Shown: positions 27,643-37,017 of the stretch, one piece after another | Layout of the letters: every line of letters starts with the position of its first letter | How positions within the stretch are numbered: position 1 is the first letter of the stretch | Origin: Aliivibrio sp. S3MY1 | Lineage (GTDB): Bacteria > Pseudomonadota > Gammaproteobacteria > Enterobacterales > Vibrionaceae | NCBI RefSeq assembly: GCF_028765575.1 | Contig: NZ_JARACO010000004.1 | Location: 146,204-210,203, forward strand | Direction of reading: 5' to 3' | DNA: 64,000 bases | Made by a program: the position numbers and the translations under genes | Notes under the pieces: model-generated | Seen by the model: only the letters and a program-made list of their open reading frames with translations | Database searches by the model: none | Told to the model about the DNA's origin: nothing

Positions 27643-30260
27643 CCACATAACTTCGCACTCTGAAGGTTAACTTTTATAGGTTTAAACGTGAGCACAAACT
27701 CACTTATTATTGTTATTAATTGCGCAATCATTTTGACCCATTTCGGGCTATAAGCGATTGTGTTTCTGTAGCCTCTTGCACCTATTTTAAATACGCTAAG
27801 CATACTCATTAAAGGCTTGTCACTCTGATAACTGTTTTGCCATTTTGTCCATACATCAGCACGCGCAAACGTACATTGTACGTAATCAATATTTTGTTGT
27901 TTCGTCAGTGGCTCAAGCTGTAAACCTAACGCTTTTCCTCGGCTATAAGTCACTTTTGCAGGGAAGACAAAGTGATGCTCACCGCGCTGCAAAATAATGT
28001 CTAAAGAGTGTCCATAAAACAGCTCAACCGACGTGGGCAGTTCGACTCTCAACCCACCCAATGAAAAATCTTTAATATCGCATCGTATTTTGTGGCCAGA
28101 TGGCAAATGAATCGACATTGGAATATTAACGACTACTCGGTGATCTTTTCGCACTTGCTTTGATTCTTCGGCAACAGCAACCGCACCACCAAGAATAAGA
28201 AGGTTATAAAAAACCCAAAGTAAATTAACAACCACACTTCCAAGTTCGTCATCTGGGCCCCAACCTAAGCGATATAGACCAAAACCAATACCAAAAACAT
28301 TTAAGATCACCAATAACCAATAGGGTTTAGAGATCGTCCAATCGTAATGCTTATCTTCAATCAATCCACCTTTTGCTGTGACATTAAACGTTCCTTTATG
28401 AGGTGCAAATAAAGCAACAGTTGTTGGCCTTGCAATATACCAAGACAACACCGTTTCATACACTTCCCCCCAAAATGAATAACGATATTCTCCCTGCATT
28501 CGAGAGTTAGTGATGCTGGCATGTACCATATGCGGTAATACATATAAAATAATCGCCGCGACAGGAGCATAAATAATATATGTATGCATAAGTAAGAAAA
28601 CTAATGGTGCCAGCAAAAAGATAATACGTGGAATACCCGATAAAAAGTGCAACATGGCATTGGCATAACACAAGCGTTGTTGCCACTTAAGCCCTTTACC
28701 TAATAACGGATTATCAACACGAAATATTTGAGCCATGCCTCTTGCCCAACGAATACGTTGACCAATATGAGCAGACAATGTCTCTGTAGCCAAACCTGCA
28801 GACAATGGCTTTCTTAAATACGCAGAGCGATAACCCAAACGATGCATTCGTAATGAGGTATGTGCGTCTTCTGTTACTGTCTCAACGGCTATTCCACCCA
28901 CTTCTTCTAATGGTTCACGACGTAAAACAGCACACGAACCACAGAAGAAAGAGGCATCCCACAAGTCATTACCATCTTGAATTAAGCCATAAAACAAGCT
29001 GCCTTCATTCGGAACATCCCCAAAATTAGATAAGTTTCTTTCAAATGGGTCAGGTGAGAAAAAATGGTGTGGGGTTTGAATTAATCCCAACTTTTCATCA
29101 CTTAAAAACCACCCCATTGTCATTTGGAAAAAAGCACGGATCGGAATATGGTCGCAATCAAAAATGGCAACATATTCACTGGACGTCTGCTTTAAAGCGT
29201 AATTAATATTACCGGCTTTTGCATGTTCATTGGTTGGACGACGGATATACCCCACGCCAATCTCTTCTGCAAACTCTTTAAATGAATCTCTTTTACCATC
29301 ATCTAAGATATAAATATTCAGCTTTTCTTTTGGCCAATCAATGCCTAACGCAGAATAAACCGTCGCTCTTACAACATCTAAATCTTCATTATAGGTAGGG
29401 ATCATCATATCAATCGTAGGCCACGTTGATTGATCATCAGGTAAAGAAACGGGTTTTCTATTTAACGGCCAAATATTTTGAAAATACCCTAGTATAAGTA
29501 CGATCCACGCATACGTTTCTGCCATTAATAAAACACAGCCAAGAAACAGAGCAAGAGGATCATCCCAATTTAAAGAAGAGGTATAGCGCCACCAAATATA
29601 ACGACAAGACACCGTTACAGATAAAGTGACAAGTAAAATGGTCGGGAAGCGTCCAGGCATACGTCTGAACATCATGCCCAGTGACCATAATGCCACAATA
29701 AAGAACGCTTGAGCTGTCAAACTAAATGGAATGGTAAAACATAGTACCGCGAGAACAACAACAACAGTACCGATAGCGATATTGAGAAAGTGACTCGATA
29801 ATGAAGATGCTTTCTTTTTCTTTTGTTTCGAATCAATTGCGTAATGACTTGAATACCCTTCTAACCATACAACAATTGAAGTTAATCCTTTTAATGGTAA
29901 ATAAAATAAGCGACTAATTTGCTTCCACACCATGGTGATAATTTGGCGAAGAGAAACCCTCTCAGTGAGCCTTCTTGGTTGCACAATAAAAAGGATCCAT
30001 AATGTTTGGATCAACATTCTAAAAGGGTCAAAAAACTTAAAGCGCGAGAAATCAATTTGTGGATACCAATAATAAGGTAACTTCCAACTCTCAATCCCTG
30101 CTATCTTTGATTTGAAAAAACAAAAACAGACTACAAACCACACAGAAAGAATTAACTGACTGATATAAGAAGGTGATTTATCTTGCGTATAAAAATGCAA
30201 TTGCTTACGAAATTCAACCATAAGCCTAGGTTGAAAAAATAACGATAACCAACCAAACAT
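27639..30260 (-). CDS. bcsA: Cellulose synthase catalytic subunit BcsA (UDP-forming) with PilZ domain
   Basis: BcsA polymerises UDP-glucose into beta-1,4-glucan and extrudes it through its membrane channel. The 873-residue protein has an enterobacterial-type N-terminal extension with membrane helices, the GT2 domain with DDG, FDCDHIP, the TEDAH acceptor site and QRIRWARG, further helices, and a C-terminal PilZ domain with the c-di-GMP arginines in RKDHR and DFSLGG. All catalytic and nucleotide-binding motifs are intact, so activity should depend on c-di-GMP. It is third in the operon, 4 bases after bcsQ and overlapping bcsB. Confidence 0.97.
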   Translation of the reverse strand: MFGWLSLFFQPRLMVEFRKQLHFYTQDKSPSYISQLILSVWFVVCFCFFKSKIAGIESWKLPYYWYPQIDFSRFKFFDPFRMLIQTLWILFIVQPRRLTERVSLRQIITMVWKQISRLFYLPLKGLTSIVVWLEGYSSHYAIDSKQKKKKASSLSSHFLNIAIGTVVVVLAVLCFTIPFSLTAQAFFIVALWSLGMMFRRMPGRFPTILLVTLSVTVSCRYIWWRYTSSLNWDDPLALFLGCVLLMAETYAWIVLILGYFQNIWPLNRKPVSLPDDQSTWPTIDMMIPTYNEDLDVVRATVYSALGIDWPKEKLNIYILDDGKRDSFKEFAEEIGVGYIRRPTNEHAKAGNINYALKQTSSEYVAIFDCDHIPIRAFFQMTMGWFLSDEKLGLIQTPHHFFSPDPFERNLSNFGDVPNEGSLFYGLIQDGNDLWDASFFCGSCAVLRREPLEEVGGIAVETVTEDAHTSLRMHRLGYRSAYLRKPLSAGLATETLSAHIGQRIRWARGMAQIFRVDNPLLGKGLKWQQRLCYANAMLHFLSGIPRIIFLLAPLVFLLMHTYIIYAPVAAIILYVLPHMVHASITNSRMQGEYRYSFWGEVYETVLSWYIARPTTVALFAPHKGTFNVTAKGGLIEDKHYDWTISKPYWLLVILNVFGIGFGLYRLGWGPDDELGSVVVNLLWVFYNLLILGGAVAVAEESKQVRKDHRVVVNIPMSIHLPSGHKIRCDIKDFSLGGLRVELPTSVELFYGHSLDIILQRGEHHFVFPAKVTYSRGKALGLQLEPLTKQQNIDYVQCTFARADVWTKWQNSYQSDKPLMSMLSVFKIGARGYRNTIAYSPKWVKMIAQLITIISEFVLTFKPIKVNLQSAKLCG

Positions 30261-30264
30261 AGTG

Positions 30265-31038
30265 CTATATGCCTTCCATCGTTTTCGCCGAAAAGTGTGC
30301 TAAAAGCCAAAATGCAAGTTCATTCAGTCCTTTAGAAAACTGACTGTGTGGTGCATATTTAAGGACGTTACTTAATTGCGAGCAAGCATCTGGCACTGAG
30401 GTATCATGGTGTAATAGCATAGGTAAGCATTGCTCTGCTAACTCTTGTTTAAATACCAACGAAAGATCTACACTATTTTCACTAAGAGGTTGGTACCGAT
30501 TAATGAGAAAATAAGGATGATGGCGTTGATTAAAGCAATGAAAAGAAGCATCCTGTTGAAAATAAGTATAATTTTGAATATCTGCATTAATCACACACAA
30601 AACCATATCTGCGTTATCAAGCAATGCTGTATGAGTATTATCAAGTTCATGAATACTCGGCAATAGCATCAATTGCCATTCATTCTCTATCTCTGGCTGA
30701 TTTAGAAATATATTCAATAAACCATGAGGTAAAGAAGCCACCTCTTGTTTAATCGTTTTAAGCTCATCTATCGTTAATAGTCCATAAGGCACAAAAGATA
30801 AATTACTGTTACTTACATAAGCGGCTTTTTTCCATGACTCTCCAGATAGCACGCGTTTAGACCAACCATCTTTAACTGAAAAATCTAATGCAAAATGCAA
30901 ACTCATAAGATTTTCAGAGCGAACATCAATAACATGAACACTTTCTTCAAGTTGCACTAATGCCTGAATTAAATTTGCAGCGATAGTTGTTGATCCAACA
31001 CCACCACGTAACCCCGTTATAATTATTCTTTTCATCAT
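30265..31038 (-). CDS. bcsQ: Cellulose biosynthesis ParA/MinD-like ATPase BcsQ
   Basis: BcsQ is a MinD-like ATPase of the Bcs secretion complex, required for cellulose secretion in E. coli. The 257-residue protein starts with the deviant Walker A GLRGGVGSTTIAANL, in which the usual signature Lys is Arg as in E. coli BcsQ and the P-loop Lys is Ser. It has VIDVRSENLMSLH as the switch region. The start overlaps bcsR by four bases. An atypical P-loop raises the question of whether this copy hydrolyses ATP. Confidence 0.9.
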   Translation of the reverse strand: MMKRIIITGLRGGVGSTTIAANLIQALVQLEESVHVIDVRSENLMSLHFALDFSVKDGWSKRVLSGESWKKAAYVSNSNLSFVPYGLLTIDELKTIKQEVASLPHGLLNIFLNQPEIENEWQLMLLPSIHELDNTHTALLDNADMVLCVINADIQNYTYFQQDASFHCFNQRHHPYFLINRYQPLSENSVDLSLVFKQELAEQCLPMLLHHDTSVPDACSQLSNVLKYAPHSQFSKGLNELAFWLLAHFSAKTMEGI

Positions 31039-31247
31039 TCAGGTTCTTTTTTATTAATAAAATGCTCACAATGCAGATCTGGCGCATTATTTTCACTTTC
31101 TTTACTTTTAGATAACAGGTCTAATGCATTCCATGATTTCTTAACTTTATTATAACGTTCAACTTCACATAACTCATTATATGAACGTTCTTTTATATCA
31201 AAAGCAGAAAATAAAACCGTTATATCTTGACTAACTTCTCTAGCCAT
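31035..31247 (-). CDS. bcsR: Cellulose biosynthesis regulator BcsR
   Basis: The 70-residue protein opens the minus-strand bcs operon. The core DITVLFSAFDIKERSYNEL followed by WNALDLL lines up with E. coli BcsR (DIVALKQAFSLPDIDYADI ... WPLL), which forms a complex with BcsQ and supports Bcs assembly. The C-terminal 20 residues are extra, charged and probably disordered. AAGG precedes ATG 31247. Identification rests on position and the short motif. Confidence 0.82.
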   Translation of the reverse strand: MAREVSQDITVLFSAFDIKERSYNELCEVERYNKVKKSWNALDLLSKSKESENNAPDLHCEHFINKKEPE

Positions 31248-31500
31248 AAAGCAGTGACCTTAATGAGTAATGTAATAGATTTAATGTAAGGGAGATTCTA
31301 TTACAAATTAGTACTAATGTAACACTTAATAAGTGTATCATAAGTGAGACTATGGTTAATGTACACATATGATAATTTATATATCAGATGCACATTTAGA
31401 AAAAACATATAAACTAGCTTAAAAAGCTAGAAAATGAACTCAGTAAGATAACAAGCAACGTAAATACATCTAAAATAATTAATGTAGCAGAGTGATACAC
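31248..31500. promoter_or_regulatory. Divergent bcsRQABZC / bcsEFG promoter region
   Basis: This 253-base A/T-rich gap must carry both cellulose promoters. It contains TGTAATAGA (31271-31279) inverted as TCTATTACA (31297-31305), the perfect 7-1-7 palindrome ACACTTAATAAGTGT (31322-31336) and the hairpin CTAGCTTAAAAAGCTAG near 31413. They are candidate operators for a cellulose regulator such as a VpsR/VpsT-type protein (inference). Confidence 0.55.
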
Positions 31501-33048
31501 ATGCTGAAAAATTCACATACGTTTGAAAATAAAAGTAAAAAATTAAAATCGAGTGTTTATATAACGACGTTCAGCACTAAAACACCGATCGTAAATCACG
31601 TATCTAAATTAGTAAAAAGTGAGACTATAAATACATTTATATGCTCAACAACACTAAATTCATTCACAAAATCATTGAGTGACTCAAATACATTCGCATT
31701 AAAACAGAGTTTAAATTCATATTGTCCAAACATATATTTTAATAACAATGATGCATGTAATTCACTTAAACATTTGTATAACGATATAAATAAAACTCAG
31801 ATAAAAAATAATTCATCCATTATTATCGTTATTCCAGACAATATATTCACCTCAAAAACAGTTAAACGTGAAATAGCATTCTTTGAAAAACTTCAAGCTC
31901 TAGCTATTGACAAATTACTTACTATAAATGTATTAATCTATGGCAGAGATATACATTTAATAAAAAAAATGCTCAGCCAACATCCTAACTTATGCGTTGG
32001 TTACTCAAGCCTACAAAGTATAGATAAAAAAACCTTTTTATATCATGTTTATTATTGGGGATTGAATACTGGCATGCGAGGTGAAAGTGAAACCTATCTT
32101 ACTCTTAATGAGGATCATTCACTGACACCACAATCAAAAATAGGCAATGATCAGACCGCTTCTCCTCTGAATATCGACGATGAAAGTGCAATCTATATTT
32201 CAGATACTGCGATTGAAAAAAATCAAAAAACTTCAGATGCCATGATTTGTTCAGCGAATAATGAAAGCTTAGAAAAAAGCCTAACAATATTATCCCGAGC
32301 AACAATAGTATTAAGCTGTTCAACGCAAAATGAAGTGCGACTATTAGGGGTCAGTATCTACAGGCTACGTAAAAGTTTTGGACAAAATATTAAGATTATC
32401 GTTAGAGAAATGCAGCCCTGTTTACGCTATTCCGATGAAATGTACTTACTACAATCGGGCATCAATTTGATCATTCATTTCGGGACTCGATTCTCAAGCA
32501 TGCTTAGTTCAATTGAAATTTTACGTGGTCAAATACTCACCCGCCCACTCCCTAGTTCCACTGAAGAATTACTTAATTTTTACTCACAGAGCGTGAAAAT
32601 AAAAGGTTATACCACCAATGAACGCTTTGTTCATTACACCAGTGAATCCTTACTACATCTAGATATATCCCAAACCGAATTTGCCCTAATAAAATTAGAA
32701 CTTCTCCCTAACATTAGGCCTGAAGCTTATTTTGATATGTGCAATATCCAAAGAGAGGGCGATGTTATGACTGTGTGTACAAGTACTATTTATCTATTCT
32801 TACAAGGTGTTCGTATGACCGATCTTCCTGTGGCATTGCACAATATTTTTACGCTACCAATTAGGGATATATTTGCTAGTCAAACAAACTTTACAACATT
32901 AGGAAATGTAGAACGAGAACTGCCAAATATAACACAGCATGCTGTCATTATTGAGAATAACTCAGCTCAAGAAGAGGGCCGCACTCACTCTGCTTACGAT
33001 TCTTCTGCTCCTGTTATTCTCGCAAAACATAAACCATTGGATTTTTAG
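31501..33048 (+). CDS. bcsE: c-di-GMP-binding cellulose regulator BcsE
   Basis: BcsE binds c-di-GMP through its GIL domain and boosts cellulose secretion in E. coli. The roughly 515-residue protein has a poorly conserved N-terminal half, then the family core IIVREMQPCLRYSDEMYLLQ and NLIIHFG. REGD (418-421) corresponds to the RxGD c-di-GMP motif near residue 415 of E. coli BcsE, and LPVALHNIF is near the C-terminus. The ATG at 31501 is chosen over a GTG three codons earlier because GAG lies at normal distance. It is first of bcsEFG and divergent from bcsR. Confidence 0.9.
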   Translation: MLKNSHTFENKSKKLKSSVYITTFSTKTPIVNHVSKLVKSETINTFICSTTLNSFTKSLSDSNTFALKQSLNSYCPNIYFNNNDACNSLKHLYNDINKTQIKNNSSIIIVIPDNIFTSKTVKREIAFFEKLQALAIDKLLTINVLIYGRDIHLIKKMLSQHPNLCVGYSSLQSIDKKTFLYHVYYWGLNTGMRGESETYLTLNEDHSLTPQSKIGNDQTASPLNIDDESAIYISDTAIEKNQKTSDAMICSANNESLEKSLTILSRATIVLSCSTQNEVRLLGVSIYRLRKSFGQNIKIIVREMQPCLRYSDEMYLLQSGINLIIHFGTRFSSMLSSIEILRGQILTRPLPSSTEELLNFYSQSVKIKGYTTNERFVHYTSESLLHLDISQTEFALIKLELLPNIRPEAYFDMCNIQREGDVMTVCTSTIYLFLQGVRMTDLPVALHNIFTLPIRDIFASQTNFTTLGNVERELPNITQHAVIIENNSAQEEGRTHSAYDSSAPVILAKHKPLDF

Positions 33049-33052
33049 CATT

Positions 33053-33229
33053 ATGAATATTGAAGATTTTATACTTACCGTCTTATTCAGTGGGTTTTCA
33101 GGAATAATTATTGGTTACTTTTTACGAGATATTTCCATCGTGATACTGCGCCTTTATAATTCCTATATCCGTAAACCAAAATACTTAGCTAAATACCGTT
33201 TTGAAGATAATGGAAATGTAGATAAATGA
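33053..33229 (+). CDS. bcsF: Small membrane protein BcsF
   Basis: The 58-residue inner-membrane protein is 4 bases after bcsE and overlaps bcsG as ATGA. It has one membrane helix (FILTVLFSGFSGIIIGYFLRD) followed by a basic tail with RKPKYLAKYRF, like E. coli BcsF (helix, then KPRYVKP). BcsF helps recruit BcsE to the membrane and works with BcsG in cellulose modification. A longer in-frame reading from 32939 would overlap bcsE heavily, so ATG 33053 is the start. Confidence 0.85.
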   Translation: MNIEDFILTVLFSGFSGIIIGYFLRDISIVILRLYNSYIRKPKYLAKYRFEDNGNVDK

Positions 33230-34851
33230 AGACGCATACACTACAACAACCTCTCTATGGGCTTGGTTGGTGGAATATTTATTTCATCATTAAGATTGGC
33301 CTATTTACTCAGGATATGATTAGTTTTCATCCACTTGAGAACTTTGCCTTTGTCGCTTTTTTATTGCTGCCATTAAAACCAAGGGCCCTTAAAATTATAC
33401 GACAATGTATTGCTGTACCTATTGGATTATGGCTAATGCATTTCGATTCTTTTTTGCCGCCTCTAAATCGCTTATGGGGCCAAATAGGACAGTTATTACA
33501 ATTTGATCTTAGCTATCTTGTTGAGCTTGCTGGTCGCTTTATTTCTCCACAAGCATTTCTTGCTTTATTTGTGTTAATTTTTGCTTATTACTTTTTAAAC
33601 CAAGTATTCCGTATTTCTGTTTTCGTTATACTTGCTCTGATTTACATCAGCCTACCTCAAAGCATATTTAACTCTCAAGCAAAAGAAACGGTTATCGCTC
33701 AACAACCAACCATCACCCAAACGACAACGCCTTCACAGCAATCTATTGATGAAAGCGGTCCTGTTAACGATGCGGTACTTAACCAAGCAAAAGAGTTATT
33801 CTTTAACAATGAAGCCCAACGAAGAGTTACTTTTCCAAGTGCTGCACCATCAACTAAATTTGATCTTCTGTTCTTAAGTATTTGTTCTGTCGCATGGGAT
33901 GATATTGAAATTGCAGGCTTGGAACATCATCCTCTGTTTAAAGAATTTGATGTTATTTTTGATAACTTCAGTGCTGCGACCTCTTATAGTGGCCCTGCGG
34001 TTATTCGATTATTAAGAGCGAGTTGTGGACAAGAAACACACCAAGAATTATTTTCCGCACCATCATCTAAACAATGTTTCTTGTTTGATGATCTAGCTAA
34101 ACTTGGTTTCCAAGAAAATCTATTATTAAATCACGATGGTAAATTTGATGACTTCTTAGGGTTACTTAAAGAAGGCGGTGATTTACAAGCACCATTAATG
34201 TCTCAAGCAGGGTTAGAGCAATATCAATCTGCTTTTGATGGGTCACCCATTTATCGAGATAAAGAAGTGCTTACTCGCTGGTTAGGAAATAGAGAAAACG
34301 AACAGGATAGTTCTGTTGTCGCACTTTATAATACGATTTCATTACACGATGGTAATCGCATTATTGGAGCCAGTGGTAAAGTCGGCTTAGTCAGTTATAA
34401 GCTGAGGTTGAAAAATCTATTGGACGATTTATATGACGTCTTCCAAACGCTTAAAGCCTCAAAACGTAATGTTGTCGTCATGCTTGTTCCTGAACATGGT
34501 GCTGGTATGCGTGGTGATAAAATACAAATTGCAGGTATGCGTGAAATCCCATCATCTACCATAGTGCATACTCCTGTTGGTATGAAGATCTTTGGTGAAA
34601 ATATCACTCGTACAGGAGATACGGTTCATATTAATGCAGAATCAAGTTACTTAGCTGTTTCAGCATTAGTTAGTCGAATTTTAGAGCAAGATATTTACAG
34701 CCAAAAAACGTTTGATCCTAAAGCCTTAACTCAGGGATTACCAAAAACTAAAATGGTTGCTCAGAATTCAGGGACAACAGTAATGGAATATAATAACAAG
34801 CCCTATGTTTCTCTTGATGGCTCAACATGGTCTGAATACCCAACAAAATAA
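33226..34851 (+). CDS. bcsG: Cellulose phosphoethanolamine transferase BcsG
   Basis: BcsG transfers phosphoethanolamine from phosphatidylethanolamine to cellulose. The 541-residue protein has a membrane region (about 15-145) beginning LGWWNIYFIIKIGLF, a linker, and a periplasmic alkaline-phosphatase-fold domain. Likely catalytic and zinc residues align with E. coli: Cys220 in SICSVAWDD, the nucleophile Ser255 in TSYSGPAVIRLLRASCGQ, and Glu423-His424 in VPEHGAG. Its presence predicts a modified cellulose. It is last of bcsEFG and ends at a strong terminator. Confidence 0.95.
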   Translation: MKTHTLQQPLYGLGWWNIYFIIKIGLFTQDMISFHPLENFAFVAFLLLPLKPRALKIIRQCIAVPIGLWLMHFDSFLPPLNRLWGQIGQLLQFDLSYLVELAGRFISPQAFLALFVLIFAYYFLNQVFRISVFVILALIYISLPQSIFNSQAKETVIAQQPTITQTTTPSQQSIDESGPVNDAVLNQAKELFFNNEAQRRVTFPSAAPSTKFDLLFLSICSVAWDDIEIAGLEHHPLFKEFDVIFDNFSAATSYSGPAVIRLLRASCGQETHQELFSAPSSKQCFLFDDLAKLGFQENLLLNHDGKFDDFLGLLKEGGDLQAPLMSQAGLEQYQSAFDGSPIYRDKEVLTRWLGNRENEQDSSVVALYNTISLHDGNRIIGASGKVGLVSYKLRLKNLLDDLYDVFQTLKASKRNVVVMLVPEHGAGMRGDKIQIAGMREIPSSTIVHTPVGMKIFGENITRTGDTVHINAESSYLAVSALVSRILEQDIYSQKTFDPKALTQGLPKTKMVAQNSGTTVMEYNNKPYVSLDGSTWSEYPTK

Positions 34852-34859
34852 TGCGTAAT

Positions 34860-34906
34860 AAAAAAGCCCACGCCCTATATTTAGCATAGGGCGTGGGCTT
34901 TTTTTT
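34860..34906. terminator. Strong bidirectional terminator
   Basis: A perfect 13-bp GC-rich stem, GCCCACGCCCTAT / ATAGGGCGTGGGC, has a 7-base loop, A run before and T run after. It serves bcsEFG and the convergent YhcH-family gene. Confidence 0.92.
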
Positions 34907-34926
34907 ATGAACACAGTACTGGTTAA

Positions 34927-35397
34927 CTACACCAACAACGCACTATTCACTTTAATGATCAGCTTCTTCACTGCTGCTGGCTTATCATCAACCGCAACCA
35001 ATGGGCGATGTGGTTGCTTAGGATTGAAGATAATAAACTCGCCAGCCGTTAATGTGACAAATTGCTCATCTTTGACGTCGTTGCTAAAAGCAATGTCTTT
35101 CTCTGCAAGATAGTCATCTTCAATCGACAGTAATGGATAGTCACTGTATCCAAAAGTTTCAGACCCTTCTAATATCAATTGTACATCAAGGTATTTATGA
35201 TGAATTTCAGAGCGACGTTTTTCTCTTAACTCGGTTTTATCATCAACAATAAAATACACCGACTCATCATAAGATAATGGGTAATTCCCAACCTCTGTAT
35301 TGTTGGCTGTTTGCTCTTTTACTTTCTGAATAATCTCAATGATAACAGGGTGTAATGCAGCCCCTTGAATATCGTCACTCCATTTACCTTTAAACAA
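34927..35397 (-). CDS. YhcH/YjgK/YiaL (DUF386) family protein
   Basis: This 156-residue cupin-like protein of the YhcH/YjgK/YiaL family has the typical NYPLSYDESVYFIVD region, then ERSEIHHKYLDVQLIL-like sequence (here RSEIHHKYLDVQLILEG), PLLSIEDDYLAE, and GEFIIFNPKQPHRP with likely metal-binding His. Members are linked to sialic acid and other sugar pathways, but their reaction is uncertain. The start is TTG at 35397: the strong GAGAGG lies 5 bases upstream and MFKG is the family-like N-terminus. It is divergent from an AraC gene and has no sugar operon nearby. Confidence 0.88.
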   Translation of the reverse strand: MFKGKWSDDIQGAALHPVIIEIIQKVKEQTANNTEVGNYPLSYDESVYFIVDDKTELREKRRSEIHHKYLDVQLILEGSETFGYSDYPLLSIEDDYLAEKDIAFSNDVKDEQFVTLTAGEFIIFNPKQPHRPLVAVDDKPAAVKKLIIKVNSALLV

Positions 35398-35501
35398 AAT
35401 AGCCTCTCAATGATATCGATTATGAAGTCAAAAATAGTAGCATGAGATATTGATATCGGTAAGATATAATGCTGTTTAAACGTGACTTTTAATGAGGCTT
35501 C

Positions 35502-36512
35502 ATGGCGAAACCAAACGCAACTTATCTCGTGCGAGTGCATAGTGCAAAAATGCTGATAGACCATGCGATGAAATATTATGGTCTAACCTATGCCGATTTT
35601 GATATGCCGCCTCACCTATTTGATTATCAGCTAAAATTGATGCCATTAAGCGATCTCGAAGCTTTACTCTGTAAAATTGAATTATTAACCCAAGATCCAG
35701 CCTACACAGCAAAACTAACACAATCAGACAGTTTGAAGCAGTTTGGCCCTTTTGTGCAGCTATTAGCAAGCTCGACCAATTTGGGTATGGCAATCAAGCG
35801 AATGAATACCATACACAATGCACTTCAGTCTGGGGTGCAGGTCAATATGCTACTTAGCGGCTCGATTGCAAAATGGCGAATTTTAACCCCAACAATGCTA
35901 CCCCAAGCTCGCATCCATGAGAGTATTTTGGCGGCGGGATCATTCGTTCGATTATTAAAACTGTTTCATGGCGATGATTATCAACCTGTCGCCATTCACT
36001 TATCAGGTAACATGATAGGTAAAACAGAAGAAATCGAGGCTATCTTTAACTGCCCTATCGTGTGGAACAGCCCAAATACTCAAGTCTGGTTTCCTGTTAA
36101 AGACATCACTTGCCCTCGTCGCTTTGAGCTACCAACACCACAAGTGAAAGCATTTACTGTAGAACAAGCCATGAGTTATATGCTTATTCCACAGCCTCAA
36201 GATACGTTAAAAGTGGTGTTTGAACTCACTAAATATGCCTTGTTTTTTGGTTATCCTACACTTGAGTTCGTCGCTCAAAAAATGGGGATGAAGCCACTGA
36301 CTCTTCAACGTCGCTTACAAGATCAAAGCATTGCCTTTACCGATATTGTCCACCACAGCATTTGTGATGAGGCGATTGCATTAATGGGCAGTGAGTTATC
36401 AATGCAAAAAATTTCACAACGAGTTGGCTATAAAACTACGGCTTCATTTTCTGTTGCGTTTAAACGTATGTATGGTGTTACCCCTGTACAATACAGAAAA
36501 ACACTGCTTTAA
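35502..36512 (+). CDS. AraC-family regulator with arabinose-binding-like N-domain
   Basis: The 336-residue protein has an N-terminal PF12625-like ligand domain (MPPHLFDYQLKLMPLSDLEALL, LSNLGMAIKRM-like region, WFPVKDITCPRRFELP). The C-terminal AraC DNA-binding domain includes PTLEFVAQKMGMKPLTLQRRL and RVGYKTTASFSVAFKRMYGVTPVQYR. The overall form is that of OruR/ArgR-type AraC proteins. GAGG precedes the ATG closely. It is upstream of, and may regulate, the YiaW-YiaV-like pair 127 bases downstream (inference). The ligand is unknown. Confidence 0.9.
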   Translation: MAKPNATYLVRVHSAKMLIDHAMKYYGLTYADFDMPPHLFDYQLKLMPLSDLEALLCKIELLTQDPAYTAKLTQSDSLKQFGPFVQLLASSTNLGMAIKRMNTIHNALQSGVQVNMLLSGSIAKWRILTPTMLPQARIHESILAAGSFVRLLKLFHGDDYQPVAIHLSGNMIGKTEEIEAIFNCPIVWNSPNTQVWFPVKDITCPRRFELPTPQVKAFTVEQAMSYMLIPQPQDTLKVVFELTKYALFFGYPTLEFVAQKMGMKPLTLQRRLQDQSIAFTDIVHHSICDEAIALMGSELSMQKISQRVGYKTTASFSVAFKRMYGVTPVQYRKTLL

Positions 36513-36639
36513 AATCTAAACAAAACAGTCAAACACATCAGTTTTTACCATTACTTGATATATATAAATACATTTAATCGACATATCACTCCGTTACCCT
36601 TCATGCTTACTGCTCATTATTATTTAAGGTAAATCATTT

Positions 36640-37017
36640 ATGAGTTTAGTCAGCATGCCCTTCGTTGGATCAGGTCAGGATCTTGGGCTGCATATTGCTG
36701 CGAGCGTCGTCATGATAGGAAGTATTGTCGCTCTCGCTTATGGTTTCTGGAAACTTCATGAGCTACCAATCAACAAAGCACACAGTAAACAACACCAACA
36801 AATAGGACTGATTACTGCCCTCACCTGGATAGGATTTGTTTGGCATTGGGTCTGGGTTTTAGCCGTGATTTGTGCTTTTGTTGATGCAGAAAAAGCATTA
36901 ATTAAAATTCGTGATATTTGGCATCAACCTACTTCACCATTACAGACACAAGCGCAAACGCCAATAACAGAAACTGGCACAATAGCATCAACTCAAGAGG
37001 AGAATCACAATGCTTGA
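36640..37017 (+). CDS. Small inner-membrane protein (YiaW/DUF3302-like)
   Basis: The 125-residue protein has two clear membrane helices (LHIAASVVMIGSIVALAYGF and the Trp-rich IGLITALTWIGFVWHWVWV) and a polar C-terminal tail rich in Thr and Gln. It precedes and overlaps by 8 bases a HlyD-type gene, as yiaW accompanies yiaV in E. coli. The shared pattern of short helix, His-containing loop and HWVWVLAVI supports a relation, but this is not strong. It probably assists the membrane-fusion protein. Confidence 0.65.
   Translation: MSLVSMPFVGSGQDLGLHIAASVVMIGSIVALAYGFWKLHELPINKAHSKQHQQIGLITALTWIGFVWHWVWVLAVICAFVDAEKALIKIRDIWHQPTSPLQTQAQTPITETGTIASTQEENHNA

Noticed and set aside
32939..33229. Longer start for bcsF
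   Set aside because: It would overlap bcsE by more than 100 bases; ATG 33053 gives the normal BcsF length.
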